Part shown: positions 1 to 8,210 of the stretch, in pieces
Numbering within the stretch: position 1 is the stretch's first letter
Layout of the letters: each line of letters starts with the position of its first letter
Source of the DNA: Bradyrhizobium sp. LHD-71
Lineage (GTDB): Bacteria > Pseudomonadota > Alphaproteobacteria > Rhizobiales > Xanthobacteraceae
Assembly (NCBI RefSeq): GCF_031157255.1
Contig: NZ_JAVIFX010000046.1
Location: forward strand, 1 to 45,278
Direction of reading: 5' to 3'
DNA: 45,278 bases
Notes under the pieces: model-generated
What the model was told of the DNA's origin: nothing
Database searches by the model: none
What the model saw: the letters and a program-made list of their open reading frames with translations, nothing else
Position numbers and translations under genes: made by a program

Positions 1-320
1 GCGGTGCCAAGCGACGTGCAGGGGCACATGGATCGTGTCATCTATGAGGCGAGGTGCGCTCGCCGCCTTCATGACGAGCCGCCTGCTCGTCACGCCGAAG
101 TCCGAGGGGAAAGCGGGCGAACACAATCGGCTGTGGCCATGGGCCCCTGCTTCGCACACGCGGCTCTGAATGCCTGTCGTTGCTGCCGCGATTCGCCGTT
201 CGTCCGCCACCAGATCATCTCGGCACATGCATATCGGCGGCTGGCCTATGCACGCAGCAATTCCTGTTGCCCTCACCCGGACAGTCGCGCCATTGTCGCC
301 GTCAATCAACGGAGGAAGCT
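1..320. other. Leading stretch with no recognised gene
   Basis: I see no recognisable protein in any frame here. The open frames are short, rich in Arg, Cys and His, and resemble no family. The only functional signal is the ribosome-binding site GGAGGAA at 311-317, which belongs to the hydratase starting at 321. The tail of an upstream gene running in from the left cannot be excluded. Confidence 0.5.
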
Positions 321-1112
321 ATGACGGACGTCATCTTGCAGGATCTTAAAGACGGTCTTCTGACCATCACCATGAACCGTCCCGAGCGCAAGAATGCCAT
401 GAGTCCGGAGTTTACGCTGGCGCTGGTGCATGCGGCGCAGCGGGGCGCGGATGATCCTGACGTGCGGGCAGTGCTGCTGAAGGGCGCAGGCGGAACGTTC
501 TGCGTCGGCGGCGACGTGCGCGGCATGGCAGATCCGAACCGCAAAGCGCCGAGCCTGGAAGAGCGCATCGTCAGCTTGCGCGGCCGTATGGAGGCTTCGC
601 GCATCCTGCACGAGATGAGCAAGCCGGTGGTGGCTGCGGTGGAAGGAGCTGCAGCTGGTGCCGGCCTGTCGCTGGCACTGGCCTGCGATTTGCGCGTCGT
701 TGGCGAGACGGCGAAGATCACCACCGCCTTCGCCAAGGTTGGCCTCTCCGGCGATTACGGCGGCACCTACTATCTCACCAAGCTGATCGGCAGCGCCAAG
801 GCACGTGAACTGTATCTGCTGTCGCCGATCCTGAGCGGCAAGGAAGCGCATGCAATCGGCATGATGACCCGCTGCGTTCCTGACGCAGATGTCGTCAAGG
901 CTGCGACCGAGCTTGCGATGCAGCTCGCGAAGGGCCCGACGATCACGCTCGGCTACATCAAGCGCAATATCAATAACGCCGAGAAGTTCGGAATCGAGGC
1001 TTGTTTCGACGGCGAAGCTGCCGGTCACTCACGCTGCAGTGAGACTGCGGATCATAAGGAAGCCGCCGCAGCCTTTGTCGAAAAGCGCGCGCCGGTGTTT
1101 GCAAATAAATGA
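321..1112 (+). CDS. Enoyl-CoA hydratase/isomerase family protein
   Basis: 263-aa crotonase-fold protein, a normal length for the family, expected in the cytoplasm acting on acyl-CoA thioesters. The start at 321 is chosen because GGAGGAA lies 3 nt upstream; an earlier in-frame start would add about 47 low-complexity residues. The two oxyanion-hole segments are visible: FCVGGDV (about 60-66) and GAAAGAGLSLA (about 109-119). Next comes GLSGDYGGT (about 141-149), where Asp145 sits where PaaG-like isomerases carry an acidic residue. Family membership is secure. Whether it hydrates a 2-enoyl-CoA or shifts a double bond is not decidable from sequence. It is the first gene of a plus-strand pair with the VOC protein, in a region dense with acyl-CoA enzymes. 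Confidence 0.9.
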   Translation: MTDVILQDLKDGLLTITMNRPERKNAMSPEFTLALVHAAQRGADDPDVRAVLLKGAGGTFCVGGDVRGMADPNRKAPSLEERIVSLRGRMEASRILHEMSKPVVAAVEGAAAGAGLSLALACDLRVVGETAKITTAFAKVGLSGDYGGTYYLTKLIGSAKARELYLLSPILSGKEAHAIGMMTRCVPDADVVKAATELAMQLAKGPTITLGYIKRNINNAEKFGIEACFDGEAAGHSRCSETADHKEAAAAFVEKRAPVFANK

Positions 1113-1146
1113 GCCCAGGCTCGCTCCCCTTATCATCGAAAGCGAC

Positions 1147-1252
1147 GCGTCTCGAACCATGAAGCCCGGATGCTTGTCCGGTCAGATTGGGCCTTAACCT
1201 TCGAGGCGCCCGCGTCGCTCCTCGAGTTTCGCAAGGCTCTTCAGGATGAGGA
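1147..1252. repeat. Degraded dispersed palindromic repeat
   Basis: Between the hydratase and the VOC gene, GCGTCTCGAA (1147-1156) faces TTCGAGGCGC (1200-1209), a near-inverted repeat with one mismatch. It is followed by CTTCAGGATGAGG near 1239-1251. This wording resembles intergenic repeats I recall from Bradyrhizobium-type genomes (CTCAGGATGAGG with TCTCGAA arms), here decayed. Identification is from memory of the repeat style, so confidence is low. Confidence 0.35.
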
Positions 1253-1286
1253 CGAGAGAGCGCAAGAGTATACGGGAGGATCATCG

Positions 1287-2051
1287 ATGCCCGACTTCCT
1301 TCGCCTGAAGCAGATCTGCCTGGTCGCGCCGCAGCTCGCTCCTTCGGCATCCCACATAGCGTCGGTCATGGGACTCGACATCTGTTACCGAGATCCAGCC
1401 GTCGGCGCTTACGGGCTCGAGAACGTCCTGTATCCGGTTGATACGACGCTTCTCGAGGTCGTGGCACCGACGCGACCCGGCACGGCCGCCGGTCGTTTCC
1501 TCGACAAGATCAAGGGCCATGGCGGCTACATGGTCATCTTCACCGCAAGCGACGTCGAGCGTCGCAGAGAACATGCCAAGGCGATCGGCATCCGCATCGC
1601 GCACACGATCGACAAGCCGACGTTCTACGGTATCCAATTGCACCCGGCAGACTGTCGCGCCGCATTCGTCGATTTCAATCGGACACAGGACAGCGACGGC
1701 ATCCTGGGCCCCTACACGGTCGCGGGGCCGAACTGGCAGAAGTACATCCGCAAGGATACGACGCAGGCAATCGTCGGTCTGGAAGTCGAAAGCCCCGATC
1801 CAGCGAACCTCGCGGCGCATTGGGCGAAGATCATCGAGGTGCCGGTCGGCAAGAGTGCCGAGGGCGATCCGGAGCTGACCTTCGTGAACTGCAGCGTTCG
1901 TTTCATCAAGGGCCCGGCCGAAGTGCTCGGCGGGCTCGTGTTCAAGGTGAACGATGTCGCGAAGGTGAAGGCGGCGGCCGCCGCAAGAGGCTACGAGGTG
2001 GAAGGCAACTCGTTCCACATGTGTGGTGTCAATTTCCGACTGACGGCATAG
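1287..2051 (+). CDS. VOC (glyoxalase-like) family protein
   Basis: 254-aa protein. ATG 1287 is chosen because GGAGGA (1275-1280) sits 6 nt upstream; earlier in-frame starts read through intergenic repeat. The N-terminal part (LKQICLVAP, then GLDICYRDP, then LEVVAPTRPGTAAGRFL) follows the beta-alpha-beta-beta-beta pattern of vicinal oxygen chelate domains. The order LEVVAP...GRFLDKIKGHGGYM is common in VOC proteins beside acyl-CoA genes. A second, weaker repeat occupies the C-terminal half (about 150-250). VOC enzymes include dioxygenases, epimerases and lyases, and no residue here fixes the reaction. It follows the hydratase by 174 nt, so co-transcription is possible but interrupted by a repeat. 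Confidence 0.8.
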   Translation: MPDFLRLKQICLVAPQLAPSASHIASVMGLDICYRDPAVGAYGLENVLYPVDTTLLEVVAPTRPGTAAGRFLDKIKGHGGYMVIFTASDVERRREHAKAIGIRIAHTIDKPTFYGIQLHPADCRAAFVDFNRTQDSDGILGPYTVAGPNWQKYIRKDTTQAIVGLEVESPDPANLAAHWAKIIEVPVGKSAEGDPELTFVNCSVRFIKGPAEVLGGLVFKVNDVAKVKAAAAARGYEVEGNSFHMCGVNFRLTA

Positions 2052-2130
2052 GCGTTTTGGGCCATCGCGTGGCGCGATGTTTCGCGTCTCGCGATGAGTT
2101 CTGATCCTCGCGAGATGCCGGGTTCGACCG

Positions 2131-2170
2131 CATCCAAGTCGACCTTAGCCGACTTTAGCCGACTTGGATG
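2131..2170. terminator. Hairpin between convergent genes
   Basis: Perfect 11-bp inverted repeat CATCCAAGTCG (2131-2141) / CGACTTGGATG (2160-2170) around an 18-nt loop that repeats TTAGCCGACT. It lies between two genes whose 3' ends face each other (2051 and 2222), the usual place for a bidirectional terminator. No T-tract follows on either strand, so rho-independent termination is not assured. Confidence 0.45.
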
Positions 2171-2221
2171 TCGATGATGCCCAATCTCGGCCGACCCGGG
2201 ATTGGTTGCGGGCGGCCCGCG

Positions 2222-3013
2222 TTACCGTCCCTTCCAGTTGGCGACGCGGCGTTCGTTGGTGGCCTTGACGCCTTCCTTGAAATCTTCCGTCCCACGCAGC
2301 CAGTTCTGCTCTTTCAGCTCGTGGTCGGTCGCGATCTTGACCCGGTCGGCAAGGTCGCCGCGCATGGTCTTGCGCGTCGAGGTAATCGCGAGCGGTGCGC
2401 TCTCGGCGATCTCGGCAGCGAGCTTTGTCGCCTCGGCGCGGACCTGATCCTGCGGCACGCAGACGTTGGCGAGACCGATTCGCGTTGCTTCTTCACCGCC
2501 GATGCGCCGGCCGGTATAGAACAACAGCTCTGCCTGGTTCTTGCCGACCAGCTCAGTGAGCAGCACGGTCAGGCCGAATCCCGGGTGGAAGCCGAGACGC
2601 GTGAAGTTCGCCGAGAAGCGGGCCTCCGGACACGTGACACGGAAGTCGGCCGCGCAGGCGACGCCCAGCCCACCGCCGATGGCGGCGCCGTGTACGGCGG
2701 CGACGATCGGCTTCTTCGTGCGCAGCAGCCGCACTGCTTCCTGGTACAGGTGGTTGGTCGGCGAGCCGCCCACGGTGGTCGGCTGCTCATTCTGCCGTTT
2801 CGGATCGTTGAAGTTCGCGCCGGCGCAGAACGACTTGCCTTGCGCGCACAACACCACGGCGCGGACGCTGTCGTCCTTGTCGAACTCCTCCATCGCGGTC
2901 GCGATCTGCTGGATCAGCTCCATGTCGAAGAAGTTGTGGGGCGGGCGGCGGATTTCGATCGTGCCGACGAAATTAGCGGCCTTGTCGACGCCGATGTCCT
3001 TGTACGTTGTCAT
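2222..3013 (-). CDS. Enoyl-CoA hydratase/isomerase family protein
   Basis: 263-aa crotonase-fold protein. The start at 3013 follows an AGAGGA ribosome-binding site and gives the typical N-terminus MTTYKDIGVD. Oxyanion-hole segments are FCAGANF (about 62-68) and GAAIGGGLGVA (about 109-119). The later segment GFHPGFGLTVLLTELVG replaces the usual acidic residue before GGT with Gly/Phe, so it may not be a standard hydratase. The end RRVANWKGR matches the usual C-terminal form ending in FKGR. It is the last gene of a minus-strand run (two acyl-CoA dehydrogenase subunits, then this), with only 34 nt to the upstream dehydrogenase. It plausibly performs the second step of the same beta-oxidation sequence. 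Confidence 0.9.
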   Translation of the reverse strand: MTTYKDIGVDKAANFVGTIEIRRPPHNFFDMELIQQIATAMEEFDKDDSVRAVVLCAQGKSFCAGANFNDPKRQNEQPTTVGGSPTNHLYQEAVRLLRTKKPIVAAVHGAAIGGGLGVACAADFRVTCPEARFSANFTRLGFHPGFGLTVLLTELVGKNQAELLFYTGRRIGGEEATRIGLANVCVPQDQVRAEATKLAAEIAESAPLAITSTRKTMRGDLADRVKIATDHELKEQNWLRGTEDFKEGVKATNERRVANWKGR

Positions 3014-3047
3014 GCGAAATCCTCTTGTTTGTTTTGGCTCTAGTTGG

Positions 3048-4208
3048 TCACCGCAGCCCGAGTCCGCGGGCAATGATGCCGCGCAGCACTTCCGTCGTGC
3101 CGCCCTGGATGGTGAGTTTTGGCGCCACCTTGGTGGCATAGGCGAGGTGTTTCTTCAACGGCATCTGGTTGCCCGGCTCCTGCTCGATGAAGGCGGCCAG
3201 CGTGCGCGCGTTTCCGGGCAGCGCCTGCTCCCACAGGGTGCCCATGTCCTTGACGATCGACGCTTCGACCACCGGTTCCTTGCCGGCCTCGAGCATGCCC
3301 GCGACCGAGACCGACATGCGGCGTAGCGTATGCAACTGTGCGACCAGACGACCGATGCCCTCGGCCGAACGCACGTCGGGATTGTTGCCCATGGCCCGCA
3401 CAAGTTCGGTCAGCACGTAGTAGGTTTCAAGAAAGCGCTCCGGACCCGAACGCTCATAGGCGAGCTCGGTGGTCGCCTGCTTCCATGCGCCGTCGATTTC
3501 GCCAAGCACGTGGTCTTCGGGAATAAAAGCGTCCTGAAACACCACCTCATTGAACTCGCGCTGGCCGCTCATCTGGGTGATCTGGTTGCAGGTGATGCCC
3601 TTCGTCTTCATCGGCACGAGGAACGACGTCAGGCCGTGGCGCCGGTTCTCCTTCGTCGGAGCTGAGGTGCGGAACAGACCGATCATGTAGTCGGATTTGT
3701 GCGCGTTCGAGGTCCAGATCTTGGTGCCGTTGATCAGGTAACCGCCCTCGGTCTTGGTCGCCTTGGTCTTGGCGGCAAACAGGTCGGAGCCCGAGCCCGG
3801 CTCGCTCATGCCGATACAGAACTGGATCTCACCCTTGACGATGCGCGGCAGCACGTCGGCTTTGATCTTCTCCGAACCGTATCTGATGATCGTCGGTCCG
3901 CTTTGCCGGTCGGCGGTGAAATAGACGCCGGTCGGCGCGTTGGCGACGCGGAATTCCTCCGTCAGCACGTAGCGCTCGAGGAAGCTTCGCTCGCGGCCGC
4001 CATATTTCTTCGGCCACGTCATGCCGATCCAGCCCTTGGCGGCGACGCGCTTGGCGAATTCCCGGCCATCTGCGGAATCACCCCGGCGCGGATTATTGGG
4101 ATCGAACGTGCCGCGTGCGATCTCTTCGCTGAGGAAGGCGCGGGCCTCCCGCCGCAACGCTTGGCAGGTTTCAGGCAGGCGGATCGGATCGAAGGTGAGG
4201 GAGGACAT
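3048..4208 (-). CDS. Acyl-CoA dehydrogenase, large-type subunit
   Basis: 386-aa FAD-dependent acyl-CoA dehydrogenase, near full family length. Visible features are WPKKYGG, the substrate and FAD loop around GMSEPGSGSDL, the segment IWTSNAHKSDY, and C-terminal QGGTTEVLRGIIARGLGLR. The usual catalytic Glu of the YEGT motif is absent (QGGT). An alternative acidic base could be supplied by the helix ELAYERSGPERF, as in isovaleryl-CoA-type and steroid-type enzymes. Its neighbour is a second, shorter dehydrogenase with complementary defects, so an alpha2-beta2 enzyme like PimC/PimD or the actinobacterial FadE pairs is likely. That pairing is inference; family membership is certain. Confidence 0.92.
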   Translation of the reverse strand: MSSLTFDPIRLPETCQALRREARAFLSEEIARGTFDPNNPRRGDSADGREFAKRVAAKGWIGMTWPKKYGGRERSFLERYVLTEEFRVANAPTGVYFTADRQSGPTIIRYGSEKIKADVLPRIVKGEIQFCIGMSEPGSGSDLFAAKTKATKTEGGYLINGTKIWTSNAHKSDYMIGLFRTSAPTKENRRHGLTSFLVPMKTKGITCNQITQMSGQREFNEVVFQDAFIPEDHVLGEIDGAWKQATTELAYERSGPERFLETYYVLTELVRAMGNNPDVRSAEGIGRLVAQLHTLRRMSVSVAGMLEAGKEPVVEASIVKDMGTLWEQALPGNARTLAAFIEQEPGNQMPLKKHLAYATKVAPKLTIQGGTTEVLRGIIARGLGLR

Positions 4209-4234
4209 AGTCTTTGGTCCCTGAAGTCGAGATG

Positions 4235-5299
4235 TCAGCGGGAGGCGACGAGCGGCCAGAGGTCGTCGGCGCCACGCCGGGCGACCCTGTTGCCGAGCTC
4301 GACCGCCCAGTAGCTCTCGTTGCCGAAGTCGTCACGCCAGCCGAGCGTGCGCAGGCTGAAGCGGTGCAGAACGTATTCCTTCGTGAAACCGATCGCGCCA
4401 TGCACCTGATGGGCGATGGCGGAGCCCGTGCCGGCCGCCTCCGCACAGCGGATTTTTGCGGCGGCCGCTTCGAGGAAGGTGGTTTCGTCGTTCCATGGGG
4501 TGCCGGTTGCGACCGTTTCCGCCGCTGAACCTGCCGCAGCAACAGCGGCCGCGGTTTCGCCTGCGAGCTTTGCGAGATTGTGCTGCACCGCCTGGAATTT
4601 CGAGATCTTCTTCTCGAACGCGACGCGCTCCTGCGAGTAGTTGACACTGCGCGTCAACATGTATTGCAGACTGCCTGCAATCTGCAGCGAGCGCGCGACG
4701 CAGCCCATCAGCATCAGTGCGGTCTGATCGAAATCTTTCGGCGCGGAGCCGGTCTTGAGCGGCGTCGTCTTGTCGAACACGAGATTGTCCGCAGGTTCTC
4801 CGGCGAGATTTTCGTCGTCCTCGCGCCGGCAATCCTTCGCGGCTACCAGTGCGATGGTGACGCCCTTGGCGCCGTGCGCCAGCACTGCGAAGTGCTGCGC
4901 CTCTCGGGCGAATGGAATGTTCTGCGCCCGGCCGCTCAGTGTGCCATCCGCATTCAGGGTGATCTTGTCTTTCGGCTGCACCGGGGCGACCGACATCGCA
5001 CCTTCCGGTGAAACGATTCCACCCTGGGACAAAAGCCAGCCAGCCAGCATTGTTTCGGCCAGTGGTACGGGAACCGCGAACCGGCCTGCGGCGCTCAGGA
5101 GCTCGAAGCCATCCGCGAGGCTCGCACCCGAGCCGCCATGCTCTTCGGAGACCCACGGCAAAGTCAGGCCGTTCTCAGTCAGCGCCTTCCAGAGGGCCTC
5201 TTTCCACGTGTCGTCTTTTGCGCTGTTGACCGTCTGCGGGTCGCACAGGTCCGCGAAAATCCGCTCCGCCGTTTCCACGACGATACTGCTCTCTCCCAC
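4235..5299 (-). CDS. Acyl-CoA dehydrogenase, small-type subunit
   Basis: 354-aa acyl-CoA dehydrogenase family protein. I place the start at GTG 5299, with AGAGGA 5 nt upstream; the longer in-frame ATG at 5473 would run through a terminator hairpin. The N-terminal domain holds LPWVSEEHGGSGASLADGFE. The C-terminal domain holds QVHGAIGFTKEYVLHRF and GWRDDFGNESYW, the pattern of beta-type subunits. The mid-region FAD/substrate loop (SEPGSGSD type) is not recognisable, so it probably is not active alone. It lies 26 nt upstream of the large subunit on the same strand, which supports one heteromeric complex. PimD-like pimeloyl-CoA dehydrogenase small subunit is a possible identity, not proven. Confidence 0.88.
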   Translation of the reverse strand: MGESSIVVETAERIFADLCDPQTVNSAKDDTWKEALWKALTENGLTLPWVSEEHGGSGASLADGFELLSAAGRFAVPVPLAETMLAGWLLSQGGIVSPEGAMSVAPVQPKDKITLNADGTLSGRAQNIPFAREAQHFAVLAHGAKGVTIALVAAKDCRREDDENLAGEPADNLVFDKTTPLKTGSAPKDFDQTALMLMGCVARSLQIAGSLQYMLTRSVNYSQERVAFEKKISKFQAVQHNLAKLAGETAAAVAAAGSAAETVATGTPWNDETTFLEAAAAKIRCAEAAGTGSAIAHQVHGAIGFTKEYVLHRFSLRTLGWRDDFGNESYWAVELGNRVARRGADDLWPLVASR

Positions 5300-5412
5300 G
5301 ACGTTCCTCTTCTGATCGCGTGTTTTGCTTGGTGGAATGATGTTCAAAAACGCCAGTCCATGGCAAGCGGCATTGTTGAACGGCCGACCGGCGCAATTTG
5401 CAGTGCAAACAA

Positions 5413-5436
5413 AACGGCCCCGCAGACGGGGCCGTT
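5413..5436 (-). terminator. Rho-independent terminator
   Basis: Perfect 9-bp GC-rich stem AACGGCCCC (5413-5421) / GGGGCCGTT (5428-5436) with a 6-nt loop. Read on the minus strand it is followed by TTGTTTGC, giving a short T-rich tail. It sits about 110 nt past the stop of the dehydrogenase at 5547-6446 and upstream of the small acyl-CoA dehydrogenase subunit, so it probably separates two minus-strand transcription units. Confidence 0.75.
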
Positions 5437-5546
5437 CCAGCATTTGAAAAAGTTGCTCACAGGAGCGTGTCATCTCGTCCGGTCGAAACAGGTCTGCCGC
5501 ACGTGTTCGTGCGGAAAGGCGAGCACGACTGCGGCGACGCCTGCGC

Positions 5547-6446
5547 TCAGTCGAGATCGTTGCTGTCCATGCCGCCGTTGCGGCGGGCCTCGTTCGCCAT
5601 CTTGCGCAGCGCGGGGCCGAGCTTCACAGGATCGGCGAACGGTTCGCTCTGCGGACCGCGATGCCAGCCTTCCATCACCGAGAATACGCCGTTGCCGATG
5701 TAGAACACGCGCGCGGTGATGTCTTCGGCTTCCTCGCTCGCGAGGTAGGTGATGACCGGCGCGATCCACTTCGGATCGCCCGCGGCTTTCTGCTCCTCGG
5801 TGCGTTCGCGCAGGCCCTCGGTCATGCGCGTCACGGCGCTCGGCGAGATCGCATTCACGGTGACGCCGATGCGGCGCAGTTCGCGGGCGGCGATGATCGA
5901 GAACGCGGCGATGCCGGCCTTGGCGGCGCCGTAGTTGGTCTGGCCCATATTGCCGAACAGGCCGGAGGTCGACGAGGTGTTGATGATGCGGCCGTTTACG
6001 GACTTGCCGGTCTCCTTGTTCTTGGCGCGCCAGTACTCGACGGCATGACGCGACGGGCAGAAGGTGCCTTTCAGGTGCACCTTGATCACGTCATCCCATT
6101 CCTGCTCGGTCATGTTCATCAGCATGCGGTCACGCAGGATGCCGGCGTTGTTCACCAGCACGTCGAGCTTGCCATAGGTCTTGACCGCCTGGTCGATCAT
6201 GTTCTTGGCGCCGGACCAGCTCGACACGTCGTCGCCGTTGGCAACTGCCTCGCCGCCCGCCTTCTTGATGGTCTCCACCACCTCGTGGGCCGGACCCGCG
6301 TCGGCGCCGGTTCCGTCGACCTTCGCGCCCAGGTCGTTGACGACAACCTTGGCGCCGTGCGCGGCCAGCATGATCGCGTGCTCACGGCCGACACCACGGC
6401 CTGCGCCGGTGACGATTGCAACTCTTCCCTCACACAAACGGGCCAT
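5547..6446 (-). CDS. SDR-family 3-hydroxyacyl-CoA dehydrogenase-like protein
   Basis: 299-aa classical short-chain dehydrogenase. The NAD(P) motif is TGAGRGVG (13-20), followed by NNAG (99-102), a catalytic Ser near 158-159 and YGAAK with Tyr172 and Lys176. The extra loop KVDGTGADAGPAHEVVETIKKAGG and the ending MEGWHRGPQ resemble the dehydrogenase domain of peroxisomal multifunctional enzyme type 2 (17-beta-HSD4) and its stand-alone bacterial relatives. These oxidise 3-hydroxyacyl-CoA. This fits the neighbouring acyl-CoA dehydrogenase and hydratase genes. A terminator 110 nt downstream suggests separate regulation. Substrate is inferred from context only. Confidence 0.88.
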   Translation of the reverse strand: MARLCEGRVAIVTGAGRGVGREHAIMLAAHGAKVVVNDLGAKVDGTGADAGPAHEVVETIKKAGGEAVANGDDVSSWSGAKNMIDQAVKTYGKLDVLVNNAGILRDRMLMNMTEQEWDDVIKVHLKGTFCPSRHAVEYWRAKNKETGKSVNGRIINTSSTSGLFGNMGQTNYGAAKAGIAAFSIIAARELRRIGVTVNAISPSAVTRMTEGLRERTEEQKAAGDPKWIAPVITYLASEEAEDITARVFYIGNGVFSVMEGWHRGPQSEPFADPVKLGPALRKMANEARRNGGMDSNDLD

Positions 6447-6574
6447 CTCGTCTCATCCCTTATGAATTGGACTTTGCTACTGTTGGAAACTTCGCGAACC
6501 TGTCATAGGCGCAATAACGGCCAAGGCGTCAACCGCCTTGGGCTCATGGGGCGTCTGCGCTGCGGTCATTGACG

Positions 6575-6723
6575 CTGGTGTCCCGGTTCTAACGTTCGCA
6601 TCACTTTGCGGCACGCTCGTCTACGAACGCCAGAACCAAGACGGACACTAGCAACGTTATGATGCTAGTGCGCTTTTTGGATTTGACGTTCGTACGAAGG
6701 ACTGGCGAAATCCAGCGCACTAG
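6575..6723. repeat. CTAG-bounded two-hairpin palindromic element, copy A
   Basis: This fills most of the 367-nt gap between divergent dehydrogenase genes at 6446 and 6814. Hairpin 1 spans 6575-6651; its right end is CACTAG, while its left end reads CTGG where CTAG is expected, and its inner arms are imperfect. A 13-nt linker CAACGTTATGATG (6652-6664) follows. Hairpin 2 spans 6665-6723 and is bounded by CTAGTGCGCT and AGCGCACTAG, with an extra TTTT only on the left arm. The same plan recurs at 41027-41189. No coding sense is seen. Confidence 0.75.
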
Positions 6724-6813
6724 CTCAGGCGGCCTTCTGTTGCTACCGTCGGCGCCGCACCACCGCCGCGGCGCGGCCGGTCAATCAGCGAACGATGAAG
6801 GTGGGAGAAACGA

Positions 6814-7605
6814 ATGTCATTTAAAGACTTGTGCGTTCTGGTGACCGGCTCGGCATCAGGGCTTGGCGCTGCGACTGCGCAGCAGATTGCCAGCGACGGC
6901 GCGCGTGTGATCGTCAACTATTCATCGAGCAAGAAGGAAGCCGAGGAGACCGCCGAGCTTTGCCGCAAGGCGGGCGCCGCCGAGGTGCTGGTGGTCCAGG
7001 GCGACGTCGCCAAGGATGACGACTGCAAGAAGCTCGCAGCCGCGGCAGCGCCGTGGGGCCGCCTCGACGCACTGATCAACAATGCGGGCGTTACCAAGCA
7101 TGTTCCCAATCATGGCCTGCTCGACGAGCTGTCTGCCGATGATTTCCAGCGCATCTACGCGGTCAACGTGGTCGGCACGTTCCAGATGATCCGTGCCGCG
7201 CGGGCGCTGTTGGAAGCAGGCGCTAAGGCCTCGGGACACAACTCCGCTGTGGTCAACATTGCGTCGGTGGCCGGCATTAATGGCGGCGGGTCGTCGGTCG
7301 CCTATGCCGCAAGCAAAGGCGCGCTGATCACGATGACCAAGTCGCTCGGGCGGGCGCTCGCGCCCGCCATTCGCGTCAATGCGGTGTGCCCCGGCTATAT
7401 CGACACGCCGTGGTTCTCGAAGGGACGCGGACAGGAGGCGGCCGACAAGCTGCGCGAACAGGTGAAAGGGAGGGTGCCGCTGAAGCTCGCCTCCAGGCCG
7501 GAGGATATCGCCGAACTCGTGACGTTCCTCGCGAGCCCCGCATCCGGCAACATGACCGGTGAAGCCGTGCGCATGGACGCCGGGATGCATCTGAACGGGG
7601 GATGA
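6814..7605 (+). CDS. SDR-family oxidoreductase
   Basis: 263-aa classical short-chain dehydrogenase/reductase with a GGGAG ribosome-binding site upstream of ATG 6814. Visible are TGSASGLG (11-18, nucleotide binding), NNAG (89-92), catalytic Ser151, Tyr164 and Lys168 in YAASK, and NAVCPGYIDTPW, the usual PG motif. The end TGEAVRMDAGMHLNGG is typical of FabG-like members. It probably reduces or oxidises a hydroxyl/keto group using NAD(P)H. FabG-like naming would be over-precise, as the catabolic setting makes a 3-hydroxyacyl or alcohol dehydrogenase equally likely. It is transcribed divergently from the other dehydrogenase and converges on the carboxylase genes. Confidence 0.87.
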   Translation: MSFKDLCVLVTGSASGLGAATAQQIASDGARVIVNYSSSKKEAEETAELCRKAGAAEVLVVQGDVAKDDDCKKLAAAAAPWGRLDALINNAGVTKHVPNHGLLDELSADDFQRIYAVNVVGTFQMIRAARALLEAGAKASGHNSAVVNIASVAGINGGGSSVAYAASKGALITMTKSLGRALAPAIRVNAVCPGYIDTPWFSKGRGQEAADKLREQVKGRVPLKLASRPEDIAELVTFLASPASGNMTGEAVRMDAGMHLNGG

Positions 7606-7648
7606 GCGGCCTGTCATTCCGGGTGACGTGACGCGAAGCATAACCCAC

Positions 7649-7731
7649 CGTCATTGCGAGCGCAGCGAAGCACTCCAGTCTGAGTCCGCCGCAACCGCAG
7701 ACTGGATTGCTTCGCTGCGCTCGCAATGACG
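7649..7731. repeat. REP-like intergenic palindrome, CGTCATTGCGAG family
   Basis: Long inverted repeat with near-perfect arms of about 33 nt (7649-7682 and 7699-7731), one mismatch noticed, starting CGTCATTGCGAGCGCAGCG and ending in its complement. It fills the gap between convergent genes and ends one base before the stop codon of the biotin carrier protein gene at 7733. Related elements lie at 35881-36000 and, in part, at 12500-12627. It could fold in RNA and act as a bidirectional terminator. Confidence 0.85.
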
Positions 7732-7732
7732 A

Positions 7733-8176
7733 CTATCCAATCACGACCAGCGGCTGTCCCTGATCGACCGAGTCGCCCGACTCAATGAGGATCTTCGTCA
7801 CGGTGCCGGCTTTCGGCGCGGTGATCGGGTTGAACGTCTTCATGGCCTCGATCAGCAGCAGCGTCTGTCCTGCGTCCACCCTCGCGCCGACGTCGATGAA
7901 GGTGGGTGCATTCGGCTCCGGCGTCAGATAGGCGACCCCCACCATCGGGCTCAGCACTGCACCCGGGTCGACCGCCGGGATGGTCGCCGGCGCAGCGACT
8001 GCTGCATGAGGCACAGCGTTCGGCACGATCACCTGCTGCATCGGAGCTTGCGCGGATCCGCGCACAACGCGGATGCGACGATCCTTCTCGGCAAGCTCGA
8101 TCTCGGTCAGGCCGGTTTCATTCATCAGCTTCGCGAGCATCCGGATCGCGCCGGGCTCGAACGGAATGGGAGCCAT
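7733..8176 (-). CDS. accB: Biotin carboxyl carrier protein (AccB type)
   Basis: 147-aa biotin carrier. The N-terminal helical segment LAKLMNETGLTEIELAEKDRRIRV and an Ala/Pro-rich linker (about 42-72) lead to a C-terminal biotinyl domain. The biotin-accepting residue is Lys113 in EAMKTFNP, 34 residues from the end as usual; the form AMKTF differs from the common AMKMM/AMKTM. In a carboxylase complex it shuttles carboxybiotin between a biotin carboxylase and a carboxyltransferase. It lies 34 nt downstream of an acyl-CoA carboxyltransferase gene on the same strand. No biotin carboxylase gene is in the window, so it may be a second, pathway-specific carrier beside the housekeeping accB. Confidence 0.92.
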   Translation of the reverse strand: MAPIPFEPGAIRMLAKLMNETGLTEIELAEKDRRIRVVRGSAQAPMQQVIVPNAVPHAAVAAPATIPAVDPGAVLSPMVGVAYLTPEPNAPTFIDVGARVDAGQTLLLIEAMKTFNPITAPKAGTVTKILIESGDSVDQGQPLVVIG

Positions 8177-8210
8177 CGTTTCTGTCTTGGTCCTGATCAG
8201 TCGGAGGAGG

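Noticed and set aside
7649-7731. CRISPR-like repeat
   Set aside because: The copies are inverted palindromes at scattered sites, not regularly spaced direct repeats with spacers, and no cas gene is present.
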